Shown in pieces: positions 10,643-24,100 of a stretch of 64,000 nucleotides of DNA. A program made the position numbers and the translations under genes. The number at the start of each line of letters is the position of its first letter. Position 1 is the first letter of the stretch. Below the pieces are notes generated by a model. It had not been told where the DNA came from and ran no database searches. It worked only from the letters and a program-made list of their open reading frames with translations. The stretch spans positions 29,002,361 to 29,066,360 of the forward strand of contig JAAONU010000003.1 of the NCBI GenBank assembly GCA_012932295.1, read 5' to 3'. Source of the stretch: Cyclina sinensis. Its lineage: Eukaryota > Mollusca > Bivalvia > Venerida > Veneridae.

Positions 10643-13600
10643 CTAACTGAGGGAAGAGAATGATACCAAAGCAAGCAGACCCAAACACAGAGTATGTAGA
10701 ATCCAGTGAGTATTAAGGAGGCTCGCACTTGATATTGCTTGATCCAACTCATTCGACTTGATCACATGTACTCCTGAAAAAATATATTTTAAAAACACTT
10801 AATGAACGACTTGTGCATATTTATAGATGTCAGTTTTTTATTTTTTTTTTTTATTATTTTGTTTTTTGTGTGAAAAGAAAATGAAAAAAAATTGGAAAAT
10901 GTTAGCGTCCTAATTAATGCAGAAACAAAATATGCCGCACAAAATTGAAAATCCTAAAAATGACGTCAAAATGTATCTAAGTTCCTGTTGATATTAGATT
11001 AATTTGGCAGGTTTTCTGAATTCAAACATTACATAATTCATTCTAAACTACTATTCGTATTCAATATATTCTAACTTTGGCAAAGTACAAAACCTTTGTC
11101 ATTCAATTCAGGTAACGCCTCCATTATTTTAGAAAGACGTGAACCATAGTCATCAAAATATTCGGTACGAAATAGTCATGTCTGTGAAGAATAATACTTT
11201 ACTTTACTTTAACTCTTGAGTTAGAAAAGGTAGAAAACTACGCCATATTTGCCGAATTTTAATTCATTTTAACTCAATGATAATATATATTTTTTCCCGT
11301 ATCGTCAGTTAATAAACTTGACATCAGCAGCGTATCACTCTAGGCTTTCGAAATGAGTTATTGTCAGTATCATAAGTGTTAATTTACCAGTATTTAAAAG
11401 GTCATGCTTCCGATATCAGTTTTTTGTTATTTTTCATTTTTGGGGTATTATTTTGTTTTATTTTATATTTTTGCTGAAAGAACGCACAGATTTGTTCGTA
11501 CATGGGCAACCGTGAGTTCCTTTTCAAATTGCGCACTTAACCTAGAGTATCGAGTTACTTTGCAATTTTCTTAGCTCCAGCTCGATCTTTTTATACATGC
11601 AATAAATGTACAATTGCTTAAATAATTGAAACACGTGGCAATCCAACTAAATAATGACTGCCTGTAGTGTTACTTTCTAAACCAAAACAGGCTTAAGACA
11701 GGACAAGGTTAAAAAACGTCAAAATTTATACATCTGCCAACACACTCAGAAACAATTTTTTTCACTAAACCACCACAGCACTGAAAGTTGTTCCAAAATA
11801 TGACTGTGTCCTGTTTCCATCGTTAACACGTTTTATTCGGTGTGTTTCAAACTTTGGTAGTTCGACCAGTACTCACCAATAGATCTAAGACTGTCCAGTA
11901 CTGGCTGTACATTTGCCTGGTTCACTGGACGGCTTGCATCAACAACAGTGTACACATCGTAACCTGAAATCCGGCAATCAGATCATCTTACGTTACATAT
12001 AGCAGTTCAATAGTTCACAATACACCGGAAACATTTCTTTTTTAACTTAAACCAGGTGTACATATGTTTACTCAAACTTTCTTGCATTCCTTTTACATTT
12101 CATATTTAAATCTGCGCCTTTATGCGACCTGACAACTATGTACCGACTTTTTTTTTCAAATAACAATTATCATGGCTTCACTACTGTCAGCAATATAGTA
12201 CGATAGCACATTACCGATCTTTTTTGCATCTGTTGATGTGTAGAACACACAGTAGTCAAGTGCTAATCCAGTGACAATCACAGTAGTTATTCCGTTGCTT
12301 CGCAACAGGTCCTCTAACTCTGTTTTAGAAAATCCACCGTTGTCATAGAAGGCCGAATAGGAGTCGACCTGGAATGATACTTTGAACTTTGACCCTGAAA
12401 ACCGGTTATGATAAGTTAAAAACAAACTTATCATATACCAAACAAACTGTGTAAAGAAACGAAATACACACCTTCCATCACATCATACACAAAGGCAATA
12501 ACATAGAGATCTTTATATAATTATCCCCTGTATCTCTGTTAATAGCATTGACCAGTTTCCTGTTATATCTTTCAACAAAGTAAGTCTCAAGAAATAATAT
12601 GTTACTTGGTGACAAAAACTCATTTCTTTTGCACTTTGAATTTGGTGGTTATGAGTTTTTTAGATGTAGCCATACAAATATACCTGGCAGTTGTATCCTT
12701 TCCTCACCACGAGGTCGTCTGCTTTCCGGGTTATCTGCGAACTTATTTCAGCGTCCGTCCTGTTGATCACACAGTGGTCTGGCCATAATGTTTGGTTCAC
12801 AAAATGTGAAACTGTGCATTGGTCTTCACATAGATTTCCTAAAAGTAGAAAGTTTGTATTAAAGAATCTAATTTGTACATTGAAGCTTACACTTTTCTCA
12901 GCCTGTTTTTTAACAAATGTAAGAGACTGTGTTGTCATGGCCTCGCTTATAGATTAAATCAGTCGTTCGCTTTTTGAAATATCGCCCATATTTCTATTTA
13001 GGGTTATCATATTAATTTCGTAAGAATTAACCTTTTTAATACTTATTTCTTAAATGACCCGCTGTCAAAGACGGTCTTGGAACATGTAAATCTGAGATTA
13101 CATGAGTATGCCCCCTCTCTCTAAAAAGGGGTGGGGGGAGAAACAAGGAACAACAGATTTAAGCAAGCGTTAAAGAAATAGTTCCTTGTTTTTCCAATTT
13201 TTTTTCAAAATTATGTCGCTATAACATGTTATGACCGTAGATCGTGTACTTAATCTCAACAATATGACTGGTCGGGAGGATGACATACCTTCTGAATCAT
13301 ATCGTAGAGTAATCACATCATAAACACTTGAACCGTTATGCTGTGAAGCGAAAGACACGTGGTTATCACAGTGCCAGTCCTGTGAAAACACCGTCAGAGC
13401 AATTTTGTCCTCATATTTGCGCCGGATGTTGTTGATTACAGGGATGACGTCATTACCATCTGTGACCGGAAGTGAACCACCCGGCAGGAAACAAAGCTGA
13501 ACATCAATAATAAGTAGTGCAGTTTTTGAGAGAACTGGCTGCAGTAAACTTGAAAGTAGGACACCTGTCAACAGTACCCTGAAATAATCAAGACAGGATT

Positions 13601-14488
13601 GGACAGATCTTTTACCCTACTCCATATCTTTGAAAGCCATTTATCCTACGTGCAAGCTAAATTAAGCGTTTGTGGTCGCCATAGCCCCAGAGGTTAAAGT
13701 CGTTATTTTGACAAAAACTGGTCTACCCTTATCTGATCGTCTTTTTTTGTGTTGTTTGTTTTGTTTGTTTGTTTTGTTGTTGTTATTTTAAGAAAAAAAA
13801 ACAACAGTTGGATATATCGTTAATATAGAATTGGTTTATAGGAATTTCACCGCTTAAAATGAAACGTGACCAAACCCAAGATTTGACAAAAGAGAGAGCC
13901 ATATTTGTGCAGTACTGTTCACATGAATAACTTCCCTGCCATGAATTAAAGTACAAGTTCAAAAACCAAAAACACTCGGCTCTACTGTCCAATGGCGATG
14001 CTTGTTTTCCTCATACGACTGTGTGTAATCTCATTTCTCTTCTTTCTTGGAACTTGAATTTATTTTCATAAACGGTTGTCGACGGAGTAGGTTTCCCGAA
14101 TATGTATTCTGTTGTTTTTTTCAATAAGCACACTTGGTATGATGGCTACTCAGAGAATATTGACAGAAAATTAATCTTAATGCGTGTCATTGGATTCTGG
14201 AAAGACGATATTAATTGATGCCTATAGTTCCTAGCAGCTATGCCTTTTTAATGTCAATATGATTTTGAGATATTTAGAAGAAAGCAACCATATAGAAATA
14301 TTTCTGTAGAATTACTTTTAAACTTTGATGTCTACTTTTAAACAATTTCAAAAAATACCTAACAAACCAAAATGAAAATATTTCTAAAACTTATAGTTTT
14401 TCTCTCTTTTTAAAGAAAACAAAATTACAACAAATATTCAATTCCTACGGTTTGAAAAGAAACCTGATGAGACTCACCCATGAAACAT
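10643..14488 (-). CDS. Nicotinamidase (isochorismatase fold), secreted and probably GPI-anchored; six exons
   Basis: Coding exons on the minus strand: 14488-14478, 13578-13289, 12838-12684, 12368-12215, 11963-11877 and 10773-10643. Each junction has GT-AG ends, and the phases (2, 1, 0, 1, 1) add up to 275 codons plus stop. The predicted enzyme hydrolyses nicotinamide to nicotinate and ammonia in NAD salvage. Asp29 (LLIIDVQ), Lys147 (VVRKG) and Cys192 (LDYCV) form the catalytic triad known for the family; Asp71 and His73 (SQDWH) and His122 (LWPDHC) are the expected metal ligands. Residues 1-21 form a hydrophobic signal peptide, with only ten coding bases and a half codon in exon 1. Sequons lie at Asn85 (NGS), Asn115 (NQT) and Asn126 (NRT). 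Residues 251-275 are a hydrophobic tail after SSAS, as in GPI-anchored proteins. The short first exon is the least certain part; its donor CATGG/GTGAGT fits well. Confidence 0.82.
13579..14477 (-). other. First intron of the nicotinamidase gene
   Basis: An 899-bp intron bounded by GTGAGT (donor at 14477) and TTATTTCAG (acceptor ending at 13579). It contains a T/GTT-rich low-complexity stretch at about 13740-13800 and otherwise nothing recognisable. Confidence 0.55.
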
Positions 14489-17363
14489 TTCTGTATTTTT
14501 TTAAAGATAGAACTATCAGCGTCTGAAAAGAAGATTTATATATTTTTCAATATAGCCAAATTAAAATCTGCCCCGACCGATGAGTTTCTATTGCAACAAT
14601 GAATGTACATGTATGTAGGAATCACTGCTGGAATTTTAAATTTTAACGGTCGTTATGGAGCAGAGAATGCTTCAATCAAGAGCAAGTGTAAACCGCGAAA
14701 GGCTTTCTCTCAAATAGTTCATCATGAGCACAGACTCAGGGAAGCTAAAACAATAAATCAAATGTTAAACAGTCATATTATTCAAACAAGAAGTTTAGTA
14801 TTTTCATAGGCACTGCAAACTGAATGGCAAAAACAAGAGCAATTTGATTAAGGGTGGATACATTACACGCGCGTCATGCCCTGTACATTTACCATGTGGT
14901 GAGATATTTCACAATCTAAAAGTGTGTTATGTTTTGCATTTGTAACAGACATACGATATTGCTGCAGTAATATGATAATAAAATTAACCATTTAATTTAT
15001 AAAACCTGGCATCTTCTTTTTACAAAATTTCATTCACAGGGTCTGCACTAGAGATAATTGAGTAACCTCCCTTTGCGAAAACCATACCAAATGTTTTTGC
15101 CATCAGCTTAACTCATCATTATTATTATTATCATCATCATCATAATTATCATTGTAAAGCTAGAAATTTTCGTTGTTTCATATCATGTTTTTAAGTACAG
15201 TTTATAATAACACCGTTGTTTAAAAGATGCATGCAGGTTTATAGCGTATCCTGGCAAGCTGTAAAATTTGAATCTTTATGGGAATAAGCAAAATCTTATT
15301 ATAATATAGATTCAGAGCTTAAAGTTAGAACAATGTGAGTGAGGAAGCATTTCCTGTATTGACGCTCAAGTTGTGGTAGGTCTGTGACATTTATATAATT
15401 TCTAGTCATCACAATCCGTTATCTTATCGCTAAAAAACAAATTTGGATTTTGTCACTTTAACGACTCTGTATTAAGCTATTATACTAAAATACTAAATTC
15501 ATGAAATTTTGATGATCGCTATCTCTGAAACATTATATGGCAAATCTCAATGGAAAGAAAAGTAGGTTTCATTTTTCAAGTAAAGAAATAATTGGTTAAA
15601 TTTATGAAATTTTGTGGATTTAAAAGTGTGAATTTCTTAAATATTAACTTGTTTTCTCTCGATTGTAAACACCGCAAATGATTAGTTCCTTTTAGTAAGT
15701 AGAACTAGCAGCTTTTACAAGTGAACGGATTCAGAAGTCTTTCTCCAAGGACGCATTGTGCGCTCTTACTGAATTTCTGACGTCACGGGGAAAAAGTGAC
15801 CGAAGCCTAATCTAAACATACCTGTCTGTATTTAGAAACGGGAAAGTCTAAAGTTTTAGTATTTTGACACTTGTCCTACTTTTTGTTTTCTTAATGGTCT
15901 TTTCCATCATTCAGTTTGGGCACATCTTCTGATAACTTATAGGGGGATTAAATGGAAACTAACTGGCTGAACAGCATACAGTGTAGACCATGCTTGGCGT
16001 ACTGTCTGGTCATGGTCTACAAGGGCGCAAAGGCAAAAACAGTTATATAAAGGAACTAGAAGGCTAAATAGATGTAATTTAACTTATATTTTCACCCCGA
16101 AGTATCTAAGCATAAACTACTGTTATTCATTCACACTGTTCCTACACGCACGATTAATTTTCAATTTTAGCACGCAGAAAAAAAAAACTTCTGGTAAACT
16201 TTATTGTTTTGTATCAATAAACTGTTTTTTGTACCAAAACCTAATGCTGACAACATGCCAGCAGGTAAAATGTTTTGTGTTCAAAACAAAATCCAAGGGC
16301 AAACAGGAGTGTTCAGAATGCAACATGGGCGGACAGTATTGTTGTCAACAATAAACTATTTCTTTATTTAAAATTGTGTAAAAGTGTGTACCTAGTGAAA
16401 TAAATGTTTAACGATTTCAAATAAAGATAGCATAGCTGATACAATATGTTTGAACTTTCAATGAAGTATTTGTCAATAACACATTAAGGAGTGAGTGCAT
16501 TCCACACTTTTGGCGCGATTCTGATTTCATGAGAGATTTATAAAAATTGCCAAGGATTGATCGAAGGCTTTCGGCTTATCTCGGATGACTCCCCTTCTCT
16601 CCGTTTAATGAAGGTACGGCATCCGCCGAGATGTGACGAATGATAGTGACGGCTGTTTTCTTCACACGCGCTTTATTTGTCAAAATCTACGTTTATTAAC
16701 TAATTTTTGAGACTCTTGTTAACTGCACAGAGAGTCACTCCCTGAAAAACAAATTAACGTAGTTACAAAAGTAATAAGATTTAATACATAACACGTCACT
16801 GTTATTACTTTATCTGCGCTCGACAACTTTAATTACAGTATTTCCGATGACTTCTGAATATAAACCACTATGTACTTTGCTTTCACGAAAATGTTGAAGC
16901 GATTTGAATAATTTCGTAAATGATTTATAAAAGAAAATCTAAGTTTTTAACTGAGTAATAGAGACATTAATAAGCAACCTTGTTTCCAGTTCAACATTCA
17001 CAACAAACTCACTCTCTTTGATTTTGGGAGTAAGACGCCAGATATCTAGCAATATCTGTTTAAAAAAAAACAGCTTACTGTAGATTTAAGGAAACCACCT
17101 CTTTTACTTGTGGTCTCGGAACGGATTTCAGCTTCAACTGCAAAGCCGTCTAGCATATTACTGTATCGTCCTTGAAAAACATCCTGACTGCAGGAAAATA
17201 AACACTTTCTACCGGTTATGTCAGACAGCAGCCGCCCCTTCTTTGCATATACAGGAAACAACGGTTTGAAAGCTAAATAGCATTCTCGTGTGTTAGTTTT
17301 TAAGCACATGTAAAAATCGTATCGGTATAAAATCAGGAAAACTTCACACCACTGTCACACTAC
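14489..17363. other. No gene seen; upstream of the nicotinamidase gene
   Basis: The region should hold the nicotinamidase promoter and 5' UTR, but I cannot place a TATA box or start site with confidence. It includes a trinucleotide stretch (ATT/ATC) at 15117-15155 and an inverted partial copy of the 7225-7452 repeat at about 15985-16050. A weak 260-bp inverted-end element may lie at about 16486-16745 (AAGGAGTGAGT against AGTCACTCCCT). Confidence 0.35.
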
Positions 17364-20300
17364 AACTCAACTCAACTCAACATAACTTTATTAACTCTAA
17401 CCAAATGTTATGGTACAAGAGTATACAGAACAAAAAATAAGTACAAGTAATTAAGTTAACACCGTGAGGTCACGTGACATTTGTCGGTAGTGGGGCATAA
17501 AAATAGCCAAGTTACTAGGTCAAAGTATTTTGATATTGACTATAGGCTGATCTAAAAATAGTCTGGAGTGTTTTCACCTTGATCCCAAATACACATGTAA
17601 ACCAATGTTTTGCTAATATAGTGATAACAAAAAAGTGTAAAAAATTAAAATGAAAAATAAGCATAGGAAGTCTACCGGACTAAATATATCAGTTGGTAAG
17701 TAGAGATTTTTTTTTATATATATTCATAGACTTCAGGTCTAAGGTCACGTGTTATCATTATGATGTACAATACAGTGCAATAAGGAAACAAGTGAATTTG
17801 TAAATATGAACATGTGACAGCATGTACGTATTAAAAGTACTCACAAAATACAATTATCGGATATCAATATTATGTTTCAATGCAGAAATCGTCTGATATC
17901 AAGTTGAACAGACAGCTAAGAAATAAGCTAATATAAACATATTTCTTACAAAGTTAAAAAGAAAATGAAAATAACTCTGAAGTTTGTCTGATTATTGTTA
18001 TTATCATTGCTGTTGTTAATATTGTTGTTGTTATGATTGTTAATATTATTATTTTTTATCATTTTTATTCATTCTTAACATTTTCAATGATTATTTTGAT
18101 AAATACACATAATTTATGAAGTTTTTTTCCTGTCTTTAGATTAAGTAGTTCTTTGAATTTAAGAATATTAGGTCTTCTGAAATAGTATGGTTTGATGTAA
18201 AGAGATCTTTCATGTGTGAAGAAAGGACACTGTAAAAGATAGTGAAACTCATCTGCTACATCACGTTTGTTACATAATTTACAAGTTCTGTCATTTATGT
18301 CAGTGTTGGACCATCTTCCAGTTTCACAAGGGAAAAAATGATTTCCAGTTCTAAATTTTAATAGATATACCCAATCAGATTTCTTTAAATTAAGTAAATA
18401 TTCTTCTAGTTGGATTGTCTGTTTAATAATTGAGTAATTAATTCCCTTTGTTGAATTCTGCAAGGAAGAATTCCAGTTTTGTGTATTTTGATCAAGTAAA
18501 ATTTGTTTGACTATATACTTTAAGTTATTACTTTGGACATTATTTTGATTTTGCCATATATCTATTCTGCCTATTTCCATAAAAATACCTTTTATACAGC
18601 TTATCCACTTTGACTGGAAATTTGGAAGTTCAAGCATATATTTATATATTTGGTAAGATAATTTGCTTTGTTTTCCTGTTACTATTCTATTCCAGAAATT
18701 GATCATTCTTGTTTTTATCGTTAAACTTAGTTCGAACCGACCTAATTCAGCATATAACATATACAAAGGTGTAGATCTTCTTAGATGTGTAATTTTTCTT
18801 AAAAATTCTGAATGGATCCTTTCTAATATCTTATGATCTTCATAACCCCATATTTCAGCTGAAAACAGTAGTATTGGTAGCACTGTATTATCAAAAAGCT
18901 TCAGAGCAAGGTCTAAAGGAAGGAACAGATTATATATCCGTTTATACAGTAAATTCATTGCCTTTTTAGCTTGGGTAGCCAAGTGTTTTCTTGCATTAAG
19001 AAAACTACCACTTTTTGAAAATAATACACCAAGATATTTATATGAAGTTGTCACTTCAATTGGAATATCATTAATTTTGAAGCTTATATTTCTATCATTG
19101 TGTGAGCCAAATACTACGACTTTAGTTTTGCTAACATTTATTTTTAATTTCCATGTTTTACAGTATTCAGCAAAATCATTCAGACAGTTTTGAAGCTTTG
19201 TTGGTTCATCACCCACTAAAACTGTATCATCAGCATAAAGTAGTAGAAGTATCTTTAAAAATGTATCAACTTCATGTTCCAAATCATTAAATTTTATTCC
19301 TGAGTGACCTTTGTTCTCTAAATATTGTTCAAGATCATTTAAAAATAAACTAAAAAGAAGAGGGGAAAGATTCTCGCCTTGTCGAACTCCGCAGTTACAA
19401 CAGAAAAAGCTTGAAGTTTTACCATTTAGTGAAATGCAAGATTTTATACTTAAATAGAGATTTTTAATCAATCGAAAAAATTTCCCATTTATATTATATT
19501 CGAGTAGTTTGTGCCACAGACCAATCCGCCAGAGGGAATCGAATGCCTGGGCAAAGTCTATGAATATACAGTAAATTTTCTTTTTATAGTATCTAAGTAT
19601 TTCTATTATTGAGTTGAGAGTGAAGACATGGTCTAAGGTAGAATAGTTCTTGCGGAACCCAGCCTGATTTTCAGAGAGTATTTCATTATTTTCTAGAAAT
19701 TTACTGAGTCGATTATTAAGGATTGATGTGAAAAGCTTACCTAGACAGCTAAGGAGTGTTATAGGTCTGTAGTTTTCAGGACATTCTGGATTACCCTTGT
19801 TTTTATAAATAGGTATAATAACTCCTTCTGACCATTGCGTTGGTATTATTCCAGAATTTAGAATAGCATTGAAAAATTTTACATATAAGAAGATCATTTT
19901 GTCTTTACTACATTTAATGTATTCATTAATTATTTTGTCATTCCCACTAGACTTATTGTTATTTAATGAGTGAATAGCATTTGAAATTTCGTTAGCTGTA
20001 ATTTGAGTATTTAAAATACTATCCTCAGGTGTTAAATCTATATTTTCATATGATACTGAGTCATTCTGGTTATGATCAGGGTTGTTATTTACCATCTTAA
20101 AAAAGTTGTACAAAGAATCAATTGCTGGCTGTTCATGTTTAGATTTTCTAGTTAATTTATTTAATAGCTTCCAATATTCCTTTGGTTGACATTTTTCCAA
20201 TTTTCTTAATTTAGATTGGTTTTCTCTGTTATATTTATTTATATATCTATTCATAGTTTTTTTATATTTTTTGCTTTGATTTAAATATATTATTCTATTA

Positions 20301-21405
20301 TACTCTGAGGGGTATTTATTATAACTATGTCTAGCTTTATTATAAGCCTGTTTTGCTTTCTTACAGTCAGTCCCATACCAAGGCTTTGAATTTTGCTTAA
20401 AGACATTATTTTTTATAATCTGTTTACTTTTGAAACTAATTTGGGCACTTTCTGTGTAAATTTTAGATATATTGGAGGTTATATTATCCATAAAAGTTTG
20501 GTTTAAATTTTCTTTATTTTGGTCAATATTATCAATGATAGACTGGATGCTTTCTGAATTTATGTTATTTAAGAACAATTCAGCTTTATCTTGCTCCCAT
20601 GGTGGCTTATTTAAGCAACTTGATTTTTGATTGTTAGTATTGCCCAATTTCTCAATTTTCAGTGAGTAATCTAATAAACAGTGTCCATCTGAAAATAAAT
20701 TATCAACTTCACCAACTTCAAAATGTCTGAGTAAATTGTAGCCTTGCAATGAACATATCAAATAGTCTAAAACTGAGGTGTTTCTAAATGTCATTTTACC
20801 ACTTCTATCAGTTGGAAAGCGGCCATTTACAATAATTAAATTTAGATTCTTTAACATATCTATTAACATGAAACCAATATTATTCTTTTTTCTATCTTGT
20901 GAGTTTCTTTTGACTGGTATACCTAATGAATTCATTTGTGAAACCTGGTCAAAAAATGCTACAGTTTCCTGATCTAAATTAAAATAGTTAGTCAAAAAAT
21001 CATCCTCCTCAGTATAGTCAGCCATGTTTGATGTTTGCGCATTAAAGTCTCCAGAAATGAATGAGTATTCATATAAACTATTGTATAATGCAATATCATT
21101 TTGAAGTATTTCTAAATCATCTGCACTAAAAAATCTCGAATGCAATGGTGGAATATAAACAATACCAAAAATAATATCATTACCATTATAAATGCCTTTG
21201 ATTTTCAACCATAGAGCATATTCGGATTTACTTTCTAAAACTTCAATCTTATTAAATAATTCAACTTTAATAAAGGCTCCAATTCCACCTGACTTTCTTT
21301 TATATTTCTTTTTTCTTGGCATATTAATAAATTCATAACCTTTAAGTGATATAATGTCATGTTCATCGAGTTTAGTTTCTATTACACCAAATATATCGTA
21401 TTACA
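17364..21405 (-). mobile_element. Non-LTR retrotransposon (LINE), 5'-truncated, about 4.0 kb
   Basis: The element reads on the minus strand. Its 3' end at about 17364-17381 is a short tandem tail of GTTGA/TTGAG units, as in several LINE clades that end in microsatellites in place of poly(A). The 3' UTR spans about 17382-18064 and includes a trinucleotide-rich stretch. The open reading frame fills 18065-21399. Homology stops at about 21405, just inside the endonuclease domain, so this copy is 5'-truncated. I see only a weak candidate for target site duplication (ACTGTC near both ends). Confidence 0.85.
18065..21399 (-). CDS. LINE ORF2: endonuclease plus reverse transcriptase
   Basis: An uninterrupted frame on the minus strand. 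The first Met (21322) gives 1085 residues, but about 25 further in-frame residues upstream contain FGVIETKLDEHDI, the endonuclease catalytic-Glu motif, so translation of the full element starts further upstream in a lost part. The apurinic-type endonuclease domain shows GDFNAQTS (residues 91-98, counted from that Met) and SDGHCLLD (211-218). The reverse transcriptase domain has ENYRPITLLS, an FADFAQAF-like block (IFIDFAQAFDSLW), GVRQGENLSP and the YADD active site at 696-699. A CxxC...H...C finger lies at 1014-1032 (CKLC, then EFHYLLQC), typical of the C-terminus of many LINEs. The clade is not resolved by eye (CR1/L2/Jockey-like range). Absence of stops or frameshifts over 1.1 kilocodons suggests recent insertion. 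Confidence 0.9.
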
Positions 21406-23855
21406 TACTGACTGTCCTGTCAGCTCCAAATATTGAACGGACCTCAACTTTCGGATTCGGTCCGTCAATGCTTGTGGGCTGACTGTTTGTTCACTTTAAT
21501 GGTCTGGGAACCTCTCGACATATATAAAAGCGAGATGCGTAAACAAAAAAAAGGGGGGGATAGGTTTACATTTCTCCTACAGAATCTTATGGTTTTCTTC
21601 TCTTCGTAACATAGGAAAGGGAACAGAGAACATCGAAGGAATGAAGAAACTTAATATATATTTTTCTCAAATAAACTGAATGATTCTAAAACAGTGTAAG
21701 TCTGCAAACAAATGTATGGACAAATCTTGATTAACAATACGTTATTTGTGACCAGCAGAGTGACTATACGTTTTTTTTTTTGCATCTTCTTTGAAGCGAA
21801 TACTGTGTATCTATACAGAGAAATTATAATTATAGAAATTATATATCTAAAAGAAATACTGGATAAGACCAAGTATGTTCAAATTGAAAGATCTTTTGAA
21901 TCATTTCCTATATCAGTTTCCATGATAAAATTATCAAAAAATATTTACCAGTAAATTATGTAAACTACTGTTCGCTGATATTTCGCATTATAGGTTATGT
22001 TTTATGAGTTTAGATTCTTTTAGCTGAAATGACTGAAATAAACTTTTCTAACTGGGTCTGTCCTTATTGAATAATGGCTTACCAAGTGAAAGGGCCTAAA
22101 ATAAAAAGAAAAGAGAAAGATATATACTTCATCCTCTTTTATATTTGTAAATTACACTGCATCTGCATATAAAACTGCTTTGTTTGCGTAATTTAATAAC
22201 AGCATGTTAAAACATACACGTTACACACTGATTCTTACTTGTCATTTGCACGAAAGGAAATTTAAAGCCCTTTAGTTAAATCGAATATCAGTATACACTT
22301 ATCTATTTATTCACTTACGATATTTGAATAATTGTACGTCCAAGATGCAAAAGTTTATTCTCTTCTTACAGATATTTGAGTGCTGTTTCACAGTTGAAAT
22401 ATACCTTGATACCAAAAAACTTAAAGATTAAGCTAAAGCTTAATTTCAATGTTTGCCTCATGAATTTCAATTACATGTAAACTTTTTCTATCCCTGCATT
22501 GTTCATTCGCTTATGAACGTATTTTTGTAGTCAGATAATTCAACCCCCCACCCCCAACCCCCTTCTTGGCATATTTTTTTCTAAGTTATATGTGCTCTAT
22601 CCATGCTGCTGCTAATAATAATAATCATAATAATAATAACAATAATAAAATCGTGGAATAGAATGTGAATTAAGTGGGTTTATTCTAAAAAGAATACAAT
22701 ACAATTTGTGTAAATACATTTAACAATATTGTATTATTTAATAGCATATTTCAAGTTAAATGGTTATTAGTTAATACTTTGTTATCGTAAAGAAATTAAA
22801 TATAGACTTTCAAACAATAACTTTTGTCTAAATACATACTTATAATAAATGATGTATGAGAATGTATTTTATGATTCCTGCTGATAATGTTTGTGTTATT
22901 ACTGATGATGTTATTGTGTTTATGTTGATATTTTTTTCAGTTTACTTGTTTGTTAAACATTATAAATGTATTAGTAAATGGTACATTACATGTATATCTT
23001 TATACAGATCACACTCTTGGGGAGGTTCTTTTCTTATGAATAATATGAAATAGTGCATAATGCCATTTAAATGTATTTTCATTTTTATAGATTTCTTATA
23101 TTTGCCGGTATATTATTCCAAACAGTCCGTGTATAATTGCCGGAGTTTATTTTCGTATAAGTTGTTCAAAAATATATTAATATTAATATAATTTGATATT
23201 CACACAGTATCGTTTAGTAAGATGTCAGTACATGTATAAAATTAATGATATTATGGGCATATTTGTTTATTGTTTCGTTTGTTGTTGTTATTGTGTGTAA
23301 AAAAACGAAATCTAGTAATGGTAATGATATCTTAGATTAAATATCTTTATAAATCTTCCAAAGCTATAAAACAGTATTCATCATCATGTCAGGAAGAATT
23401 ATTTACAATAATCAGAGCGGCACGTTTCTTTATTTTGTTAATTATTTAATTAAGATACAATCAACCATCAAATGTCGAGTTATAGTACAAGTGTTTCATA
23501 TCATTTGGAAGGAAACTAAACTTCTCCGTCGGACACTGATGCCCCGACAGTCGGGAATTTATTACCGAGGAAAACAATGGATATATAGTTAATTGCTTGA
23601 TAGGCTAAGAGAACACGTACTTCGCTTTACAAATAAACCTCTTTCAAAATGTGTCAGCTGCTATACCTCTTTCACAATGTCTTACTTCCATAACTCATTA
23701 ACAATGCTTTTCTTCCATAACTCATTCACCTATCAAACAATATGGTAATTATTTTAAATAGCTATTATGAAAACATTGGATTTCAGTATTACTTAAGTTA
23801 TTATATGTATTTAATAAGTATGCAAACATTTAAACATGGGTGTAGGAGGAGTCGC
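21406..23855. other. No gene seen; AT-rich DNA with simple repeats
   Basis: A TATATAAAAG box at about 21521-21530 (+) resembles a core promoter, but no exon follows it. Simple-sequence stretches occur at 22542-22562 (C-rich) and 22613-22650 (AAT/AAC). Short open frames are AT-driven and show no domains. Confidence 0.35.
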
Positions 23856-23859
23856 GCGC

Positions 23860-24100
23860 ACTATAATTACTATATATGGCATGTATGGAAAACCAACAAA
23901 GGGCAATAATCCAGTTAAAAAAAACTGAACAGAGAAAAAAAATCTTTACTTCTTGCACAACTACGCATCATGGTCTATTATATGTGCGAGTTTAGTTTCA
24001 ATCCACCCATGGGTGCAGGAGGAGTTGCACACACAAGATTTCCTATATAAACCAACAAAGGGCAATAATGTAACAGGGTCTTATTTAGTGGTTTTCTACT
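23860..24100 (+). repeat. Dispersed repeat, copy 1 (AACCAACAAAGGGCAATAAT family)
   Basis: Contains two successive units with AACCAACAAAGGGCAATAAT, TCTTTACTTCTTGCA and TTCAATCCACCCATGGGTG. The same blocks recur at 28300-28640, including a related tandem arrangement. No coding potential. Confidence 0.65.

Noticed and set aside
12156..12434. Nicotinamidase exon 4 starting at the earlier acceptor (TTTTCAG at 12395-12401)
   Set aside because: It breaks the phase; the acceptor TTCCAG before GTCGAC keeps the frame and gives the family motif VDSYSAF directly after RKGYNCQ.
16486..16745. 260-bp inverted-end element
   Set aside because: Inverted ends are only about 11 bp with mismatches, and no target duplication could be read.
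17046..17309. 87-codon minus-strand frame upstream of the nicotinamidase gene
   Set aside because: No motif, and the nicotinamidase leader is already explained by the exon at 14488-14478.
21519..21540. TATATAAAAG core promoter
   Set aside because: No exon or recognisable transcript follows within the next kilobases; AT-rich motifs of this kind are expected by chance.
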